From: Pseudomonas putida
GTDB lineage: Bacteria; Pseudomonadota; Gammaproteobacteria; Pseudomonadales; Pseudomonadaceae
Direction: 5' to 3'
Length of the DNA: 64,000 nt
Assembly (NCBI RefSeq): GCF_028682455.1
Contig: NZ_JANHLD010000006.1
Location: 1 to 64,000 of the forward strand
Part shown: in pieces, positions 58,757 through 64,000 of the stretch
How positions within the stretch are numbered: position 1 is the first letter of the stretch
How the letters are laid out: each line of letters begins with the position of its first letter
Translations under genes and position numbers: made by a program
The notes under the pieces: generated by a model
Database searches by the model: none
The model's input: only the letters and a program-made list of their open reading frames with translations
Told to the model about the DNA's origin: nothing

Positions 58757-59752
58757 ATGAAATCCACCGACTATCCAGGCAAGCCAAGCACGGCAATGGC
58801 ATCTCTGCGCAAGCCTACGGAAATGCCGCCGACCACAGGTAGCCGTGGCAGCAGGGCGGCGATGCTCCAACAGGCCATGGGATCTGAGCAAGAGGCTGAT
58901 ACCAAGCAACTCATTGCTCAACACGCTCAAGAAGGTCAACTCATACTCAAGGACGAATGGCTCGAGGAGGTCCCGGTTGAGCTGATCGATCCTTCTCCGT
59001 ATCAGCCAAGGATGTTCTTCGACCAAGCAAAGCTTGAAGAGCTCGCTGGCTCGATTGACTCTGTGGGCCTGGGTAAACCGATTACGATCCGGCCTGTAGG
59101 GGAGCGTTTCGAGCTTATCGGCGGTGAATGCCGGTGGCGGGCTCACAAAATGCTGGGCCGCGACAAAATCATGGCTCATGTTAAGCCAATGTCAGACGAC
59201 ATGGCGATGCTTTTGGCAATCACCGACAACCTCCAAAATGAGCTAACGGATTACGAAAAAGCTGTGAGCTATCAACGATATATGTTGAAAGGCGCTGATA
59301 AAAGCCAGCGGGCATTGGCTCGACGCCTTGGTGTAGATCACACAGTCGTAAACCGCTGCCTTGACTTAATTCAGCTGCCCGAACAGATCAAGGAAATTCT
59401 GAACACCAAGCCCCACTTGATTACAGCGAACTATGCGAAAAAGTTTGTGGAGCATTCAAAGGCGGATGTGAACATCGTCCATCGCATTGTGATTCAAATG
59501 GCCGAGAAGGGGACTGGCCAGGAGGCCGCGCTTCGCATGATTGGGCAGAAGCTTGCTGCTTGTAGCGGTCCTAAGCCCATGATGACGGAACCTCGGAAGC
59601 TGCAAGGGGTTGGCTCAGTTCGTTTAAATGGGCGCAAGCTGGAATTCAAATTTGATAAGGAAGTGGACCCTCAGAAAATCATGGATAAGCTCGCAGCCTT
59701 CCTTGATTCGATTGATGCCTCTGAATTTGCTTCACAGGGCACGCGAAATTGA
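58757..59752 (+). CDS. parB: Partition protein ParB
   Basis: 331 residues after AGGAGGGTGATTA. The CTP-binding ParB/Srx core has IDPSPYQPR near 77 and GGECRWRAHK near 121 (the usual GERRxRA has Cys for Arg). A helix-turn-helix follows near 184-205 (QRALARRLGVDHTVVNRCLD). The C-terminal 60 residues form a dimerisation domain. With parA and the palindromes it makes a complete partition system. Confidence 0.9.
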   Translation: MKSTDYPGKPSTAMASLRKPTEMPPTTGSRGSRAAMLQQAMGSEQEADTKQLIAQHAQEGQLILKDEWLEEVPVELIDPSPYQPRMFFDQAKLEELAGSIDSVGLGKPITIRPVGERFELIGGECRWRAHKMLGRDKIMAHVKPMSDDMAMLLAITDNLQNELTDYEKAVSYQRYMLKGADKSQRALARRLGVDHTVVNRCLDLIQLPEQIKEILNTKPHLITANYAKKFVEHSKADVNIVHRIVIQMAEKGTGQEAALRMIGQKLAACSGPKPMMTEPRKLQGVGSVRLNGRKLEFKFDKEVDPQKIMDKLAAFLDSIDASEFASQGTRN

Positions 59753-59763
59753 GCATGGCTAAG

Positions 59764-59785
59764 CCCGCCCCGATCGGGGCGGGTT
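59764..59785 (+). terminator. Terminator after parB
   Basis: CCCGCCCC, GATC, GGGGCGGG, TT: a perfect stem 11 bases after the stop, short U tail. Confidence 0.6.
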
Positions 59786-59809
59786 CAATCAGCTAACGGA
59801 GCGAAACGC

Positions 59810-60049
59810 ATGGGAATGCCTAGTGAACCACATCACGTCAGGTACGTTCTGAGCCTGGCTAGGCAATGTCCGTTTCCAGACTGGCTTTTGCTAGAGCTGC
59901 CAAGCGGCGAGTGGGGTGCATTCTGGCAAGCAGGGCTTGATGGAACATGGGCGACTGCTGTGTGGGAGGGCGATTTTACCGCGTGCTCGTTGGTGCATGC
60001 TGATAGACAAGTGGTGCTGAGCCACATGGAAAAGTACCAGACAAAGTAA
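59810..60049 (+). CDS. Hypothetical protein
   Basis: 79 residues, start after ACGGAGCGAAACGC. Contains [20 protein letters not shown] and is tryptophan-rich and soluble. Isolated between the parB terminator and the next regulated unit. Not recognised. Confidence 0.4.
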
Positions 60050-60083
60050 CCCGGGCCAGCTTGGCACACTCGCATCCGTTTCG

Positions 60084-60112
60084 TTGAATACGTACGTACG
60101 TACGTGTATAAT
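60084..60112 (+). promoter_or_regulatory. Promoter whose spacer is the ACGT palindrome
   Basis: TTGAAT (60084-60089), a 17-base spacer made of ACGTACGTACGTACGT plus G, then TATAAT (60107-60112). The clearest copy of the motif. Confidence 0.8.
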
Positions 60113-60129
60113 GTTCTTGTGTTAGACAT

Positions 60130-60176
60130 CCTGCAGGGGAGGCGGCTACCCCCCTGCAGGTCCACCAGTCTAGGAG
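60130..60176 (+). ncRNA. Leader hairpin with CGGCUA loop and UCUAGGAG ribosome-binding site
   Basis: Long stem CCTGCAGGGGAGG/CCCCCCTGCAGG with one bulged A; loop CGGCTA at 60143-60148. TCTAGGAG is at 60169-60176, seven bases before the ATG at 60184. Confidence 0.75.
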
Positions 60177-60183
60177 CAAGAGC

Positions 60184-61299
60184 ATGAATGGTTTCTCTGC
60201 CGTCCGATCCAACCCAAGCAGTGCCCCAGAGCATCAGCGCTCACTTACACCAACTCCAGTGAGCCAATTTGTAACCCCATATGCTGCAGTTCTCCAGCAA
60301 ATGTCGGAGGAGGGCGTTCATCGCCTGTTCACAGCCCCTTTGGCAAGTGAGGTTATCCGACTCGGCGCCAAGGCTCGTACTCACGGCATGCTGTCACTGG
60401 ACGATGCTGCTGATGTCATCAGCACCTGGAAACAAAAGGCCGTGTCTCAAGGTTCGACGGGCGATAACAGCGATAAAGTCGTGTTGTCTCTGTTTGATAA
60501 AAGCGGGCAATGGTCGGCCCCTTGGGCTGAGGCCGGCTACCAGGTATACCGGTTTGATATTCAAGACAACCCAGAGCTAGGAGACGTCAGCAAATTCGAC
60601 GTTGAGTTCTTCATGGAGTACTTCGGTGACTTCGAAGGGGCAGAGGTGTACGCGATCATCGCAGCTTGTCCTTGCACCGATTTTGCGAACTCGGGGGCTA
60701 AGCACTTTGCATCCAAGGATCTCGATGGGCGCACTGCTGCGTCAATTGAGCTGGTTCATCAAACTCTGCGACTGGTCGAGTATTATCGGCCGTCGATCTG
60801 GGCGATTGAAAATCCTGTAGGTCGAATCGAGAAGCTAGCTGGTCTGCCACCATGGCGCCTCAGCTTCAACCCCTGCGATCTTGGCGAACCGTACACGAAG
60901 AAAACCCTTATCTGGGGCCGCTTCAACGCAGACTTGCCCGTTGCACCGGTCTATCCAACCGAAGGCTCAAAAATGCACACACAGTACGGTGGGAGCAGCC
61001 TGGCCACGAAGAATGCTCGTAGCGTGACACCAGAAGGATTTGCTTACGCCTTTTTCATGGCCAACAACGCTTATCACCATCCAGCCTTGGAAATCACCGG
61101 GAAATATGACCGCATCGATCCGCGGCTCCTATCGCTGGCCATTGATAACGGTCTGAAACTTCAGGATCTCTCCAACCTCTTGGACGATGCCTACTACGAC
61201 TGCGATGACGATGCCGTGACCAAGCTGTTGAGTGACCTTCTGGGGGGAAAGTCCTTTTCGGTGGTCGAGTCCACCGGGCAATTGGCAATGCTGATCTAG
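60184..61299 (+). CDS. C5-cytosine DNA methyltransferase-like protein
   Basis: 371 residues. After 100 residues of no clear domain, VLSLFDKSGQWSAPWAEAGY (motif I-like), ACPCTDFANSGAKHF with the catalytic Cys near 161, and AIENPVGRI near 207 occur in the order of cytosine methyltransferases. The later QRR motif and target recognition domain are short or absent, as in some phage enzymes. No cognate restriction enzyme is nearby, so it may shield the plasmid. It has the palindrome-hairpin leader. Confidence 0.7.
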   Translation: MNGFSAVRSNPSSAPEHQRSLTPTPVSQFVTPYAAVLQQMSEEGVHRLFTAPLASEVIRLGAKARTHGMLSLDDAADVISTWKQKAVSQGSTGDNSDKVVLSLFDKSGQWSAPWAEAGYQVYRFDIQDNPELGDVSKFDVEFFMEYFGDFEGAEVYAIIAACPCTDFANSGAKHFASKDLDGRTAASIELVHQTLRLVEYYRPSIWAIENPVGRIEKLAGLPPWRLSFNPCDLGEPYTKKTLIWGRFNADLPVAPVYPTEGSKMHTQYGGSSLATKNARSVTPEGFAYAFFMANNAYHHPALEITGKYDRIDPRLLSLAIDNGLKLQDLSNLLDDAYYDCDDDAVTKLLSDLLGGKSFSVVESTGQLAMLI

Positions 61300-61342
61300 A
61301 AGGACGCCTGATCCACCTGATGCGCCGGGCGGATCTTTTTAG

Positions 61343-61382
61343 TGTTGCTAGTAGCAACAGCCGAATGTTGCTACTAGCAACA
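61343..61382. repeat. Two parS-like palindromes
   Basis: TGTTGCTAGTAGCAACA at 61343-61359 and TGTTGCTACTAGCAACA at 61366-61382, 23 bases apart. Confidence 0.75.
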
Positions 61383-61445
61383 GCCTGAATGGCTGGTTTA
61401 CAGAGGGCGAAAGGCTAGGGCACAGGCCTTATCTTGTGTGCTATA

Positions 61446-61471
61446 TTCTGTATTCAGGCCATTATACGGAA
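61446..61471. promoter_or_regulatory. TTCTGTA-N12-TACGGAA dyad
   Basis: One mismatch from the dyads at 16350 and 43431. It ends nine bases before the ATG at 61480. Confidence 0.6.
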
Positions 61472-61479
61472 TTTGCGAA

Positions 61480-61758
61480 ATGTCACTTGAAACCTTCAAT
61501 CACGACGAATTGCTCCAGGAAGTGAAATTGATCCTGGATGGCTCTCATCCCACCTACAAAGGCAGAGATGGTGCCGGTCGGTTCCTGCGGCGCGTAGGCC
61601 GAGACTACAACTCGGAAGAGTTTGCCAAAGACCTCGACCAGCACCGGGACGATTACGCCAAGCGGTTCGGACTGGACACACCCCAAATCGAATGGATCGC
61701 GCAACAGGTGCGGGCTGGGTCTGAAACCCCGGATCGTCCTCGCCGACGTATGCGCTGA
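61480..61758 (+). CDS. Hypothetical small protein before the GHKL-zincin gene
   Basis: 92 residues. The ATG has only a weak upstream CGGAA; an earlier in-frame start at 61438 overlaps the dyad and is less likely. Charged and helical, with a basic C-terminus (PDRPRRRMR). It precedes the ATPase gene by 44 bases. Not recognised. Confidence 0.45.
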   Translation: MSLETFNHDELLQEVKLILDGSHPTYKGRDGAGRFLRRVGRDYNSEEFAKDLDQHRDDYAKRFGLDTPQIEWIAQQVRAGSETPDRPRRRMR

Positions 61759-61802
61759 GATGGACATTGCAACCATTCCGAAACCCATGAAGGAGGTGCA
61801 TC

Positions 61803-64000
61803 GTGCTTCTACCTTTTGAGCTTGACCCGCAGATCATTCATCACATCATCTACAGCCAGGCCGGTTCCATCGGCAAGGCTGTGATCGAGTTGATCATGAA
61901 CTCGGTTGACGCAAAGGCCACCACGGTGAGGCTCACCATGACCAAGGCTGGATTCGATTGCGTCGACGACGGTACTGGTTTTGCGAGCCGTGAGGATGTT
62001 GTGCGGTACTTCGGCCGATTCGGCACGCCGCATCAGGAAGGCGATGCGACTTACGGGCGGTTCCGTTTGGGTCGCGGCCAAATCATGGCGCATGCCAGAA
62101 CTGAGTGGGTATCCAATCGCTGGTCGATGCAGGTTGATACTCGGGTCATGGGGTACAGCTACGAGCTTGAGGATCTCCAGGAACCGTTTAAAGGGTGCAG
62201 TATCACCGGCACCTGGTACGAAGCCCTCAACGACCTTGAGCTGATGTCCGCGGTGCAGGAAATTCGCGATCTGGTTCGTTACACGCCCATTAGCGTTGAG
62301 CTGAATGGGCGTGTCATTACGCGCAATCCGGCCAATGAAAAATGGGATTTCGAGGACGATTGGGCTTACTACCGGGCCAAAGAAGAAGGCCCCGTCTCGA
62401 TCTACAACCAAGGTGTGCTGATTCGACATGATTCGTCTCATGTCTGGGGAGCTGGAGGCCTGATCGTCTCGAAGAAGGCGATCAACCTCAACGTTTCCCG
62501 CACAGAAATCCTGCGCAAAACCTGCCCCGTATGGAAACCGATCGCCAAAGAGTTCAGGCGCCTAGCCGAGGCTGTATCGGCAAAGCTGGGTGATCACCGG
62601 AAGACTGAGGCCCGTCGGGAAAAATCGGCGCGATCGTTGCTCAGCGGTGACGAGAATATCTGTGAAGTATTTGCAAAGGAGGAGGTGATCACACTACTCC
62701 CGGGCAAGCGGCACATAACGCTGATGGAATTTCGACTCAAGGCATTCAACTGGCACAAGGGAACATACACCCTGATCGAGCATGGGGACGATATTCCCAA
62801 GGGCGAGGCTATAGCTCGAGAAGGTCTGATTCAAATTGTCCACCCTAAGACCTTGGAGCGCTTCGGATGCCACAATCACATCGATTTCGAGGAAGCGCTC
62901 GATCGCGCCCTTTGCAACGTCAGTGAGGCAGCACAGGCCTTTGAAGACCGCGGCGAGCGTGCTCCATGGTTCTGGCGTGGAAAAGCGCTCGATGCGCCAG
63001 CTCTGGCCGCATATTCCACGTTCCGAAATGCCTTCATCGAAAGAACGCAGATCGTTGACGACCGCATAACGCTGGACAAGGAGACGCGCAGAGCGTGGAC
63101 AGCGCTGCGGTGGTGCCTCCAGCACTATGCGGGCGCATGTATTGGGGCAGAACGTTACAGGGATGGAACCCTTCGCCACGGCGAAAAGCGGATGCAAATC
63201 CTGCTGGGTGAATCGAACACTGCCGAGGCTTGGACGGATGGGCGAACCTACCTGGCCATCGGTTGCGATATTGTCAAACGGCTCAATAGCAAGCCATTAG
63301 AGACTGTGGCTTACATTTTCGGCTTGGTCGAACACGAAGTCGCTCACCAGGGCGACAGCATCGCATGTGGCCATGACGAGGCCTTCTATCAGCGTTACCA
63401 CGATATCTCGATCCGAATGGCCCCCGAGCGTCAGCGGTTCATGCACAAATGGCTCATGAAATACACCATGAGCTTGGAGCGTGAAGGGCAGAAAAGCCGG
63501 GGCAGGGCATGGAGCGAGCGATATCTCGTCGACCGAGTAGGCAGCGGCCGTATGAAGCGCGGACTTTCCCCTGTCATTGAGGACATGTCGGCAGATCCTG
63601 TTGTCACCGAAGCCGTTCCAGAGCAAAGCATGGCGTTGCTGAACATCATCAACGCTTCATTGGTTCAGACAGGTGCATGCCCGGAGCCGCCGAACTGGGA
63701 GGCGGTTCGCGAGCAGGCTCGCATCGATCAACAGGCTGTTACTGAGCGTGCGCGTGAGGCGCATGAAAAACGAAAAGCGGAAGACGCCGAGTTGGAGCGC
63801 TACATCAACAGCGTGGAAGACGACGCCGCCGCCGATCTGCAAAAACTCCTCGCACTCGAAGCGACAGAATTCCCCCAGGGCGTCCTGGCTTATCTGGTCA
63901 GTTGCGTGGTGTATGGAGGGTATTCTGATGACGACATCAAACGCGCCTGGGCAAACAAGGAATGGGAACAGCGGGATCACCCAGGTGAGTATTACCACGA
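61803..64000 (+). CDS. GHKL ATPase fused to zincin-like domain (3' end outside window)
   Basis: Starts at a GTG six bases after AGGAGG and is open to the window edge (732 codons seen). N-terminal Bergerat ATPase fold: IELIMNSVDA (N box, near residue 32) and DDGTGF (G1 box, near 57), with GRFRLGRGQ as the lid region, as in Hsp90 and MutL-like ATPases. Near residue 511, HEVAHQ, eight residues, then GH...F gives a zinc metallopeptidase signature like SprT or minigluzincins. A charged coiled-coil follows (AREAHEKRKAEDAELERYI). I know no named family with this order. ATP-gated proteolysis or DNA-protein processing would be speculation. Confidence 0.7.
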   Translation, partial: MLLPFELDPQIIHHIIYSQAGSIGKAVIELIMNSVDAKATTVRLTMTKAGFDCVDDGTGFASREDVVRYFGRFGTPHQEGDATYGRFRLGRGQIMAHARTEWVSNRWSMQVDTRVMGYSYELEDLQEPFKGCSITGTWYEALNDLELMSAVQEIRDLVRYTPISVELNGRVITRNPANEKWDFEDDWAYYRAKEEGPVSIYNQGVLIRHDSSHVWGAGGLIVSKKAINLNVSRTEILRKTCPVWKPIAKEFRRLAEAVSAKLGDHRKTEARREKSARSLLSGDENICEVFAKEEVITLLPGKRHITLMEFRLKAFNWHKGTYTLIEHGDDIPKGEAIAREGLIQIVHPKTLERFGCHNHIDFEEALDRALCNVSEAAQAFEDRGERAPWFWRGKALDAPALAAYSTFRNAFIERTQIVDDRITLDKETRRAWTALRWCLQHYAGACIGAERYRDGTLRHGEKRMQILLGESNTAEAWTDGRTYLAIGCDIVKRLNSKPLETVAYIFGLVEHEVAHQGDSIACGHDEAFYQRYHDISIRMAPERQRFMHKWLMKYTMSLEREGQKSRGRAWSERYLVDRVGSGRMKRGLSPVIEDMSADPVVTEAVPEQSMALLNIINASLVQTGACPEPPNWEAVREQARIDQQAVTERAREAHEKRKAEDAELERYINSVEDDAAADLQKLLALEATEFPQGVLAYLVSCVVYGGYSDDDIKRAWANKEWEQRDHPGEYYH

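Noticed and set aside
1..64000. tRNA, rRNA or integrase-attachment sites
   Set aside because: No cloverleaf-like sequence, rRNA segment or site-specific integrase gene was seen on reading both strands.

Overview
The window reads as part of a large conjugative plasmid of a Pseudomonas-like gammaproteobacterium. It has no chromosomal housekeeping genes, tRNA or rRNA. It carries a complete-looking partition locus (parA, parB and palindromic parS-like sites), two different replication initiators, an iteron array, and a transfer system of the Dot/Icm (type IVB, IncI1 Tra/Trb) kind. The host assignment is inferred from codon style and gene content; the plasmid group cannot be fixed from sequence reading alone.

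Layout. 1-4.9 kb: a regulator fragment, a large LPD7-type protein and small secreted or membrane proteins. 5.0-16.3 kb (minus): a DarB-like methyltransferase-helicase with a nested overlapping ORF, a zincin-zeta-toxin fusion, small proteins and topoisomerase III. 16.4-23.9 kb (plus): lytic transglycosylase, DotM, a DsbC-like TrbB, a DnaG-type primase, DotL and a HerA-like ATPase. 23.9-30.4 kb: an ATP-dependent DNA ligase, a protein of five tandem helix-turn-helix repeats, and small unknown proteins. 30.5-43.4 kb (minus): one long operon in IncI1 traM-to-traY order (DotI, DotH, DotG, DotF, DotE, IcmD, DotN, DotO, TraW, TraX-like, DotA). DotB, DotC, DotD and a relaxase are not in the window. 43.5-45.5 kb: eight iterons and a ColE2-type Rep/primase gene. 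45.6-53.75 kb: an 8.1-kb element bounded by 247-bp inverted repeats from the end of a Tn1721-like transposon. It carries speF, potE, a second basic amino acid decarboxylase, a broken porin and a tnpA-mcp chimera; its porin is of Burkholderiales type. 53.8-61.8 kb: the winged-helix repA operon, a three-repeat HTH protein, a ribbon-helix-helix protein, parA-parS-parB and a cytosine methyltransferase. 61.8-64 kb: a GHKL ATPase joined to a zincin-like domain, cut by the window end.

Three plasmid-wide regulatory signals stand out. (1) TACGTACGTACGTA palindromes lie at the core promoters of at least five transcription units (27.1, 53.8, 56.5, 56.95 and 60.1 kb). At four of these, and at one site between genes, the transcript has a leader hairpin with an invariant CGGCUA loop, a stem whose sequence varies but stays paired, and an invariant UCUAGGAG ribosome-binding octamer. 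(2) TTCCGTA-N12-TACGGAA dyads precede the transfer operons and a few other genes. (3) TGTTGCTACTAGCAACA palindromes cluster around parAB, with one outlier 30 kb away. The first is the best candidate for an undescribed system: a plasmid regulon joining a palindromic operator to a structured RNA leader, possibly controlled by the ribbon-helix-helix protein at 57.0 kb, whose own promoter carries the palindrome.
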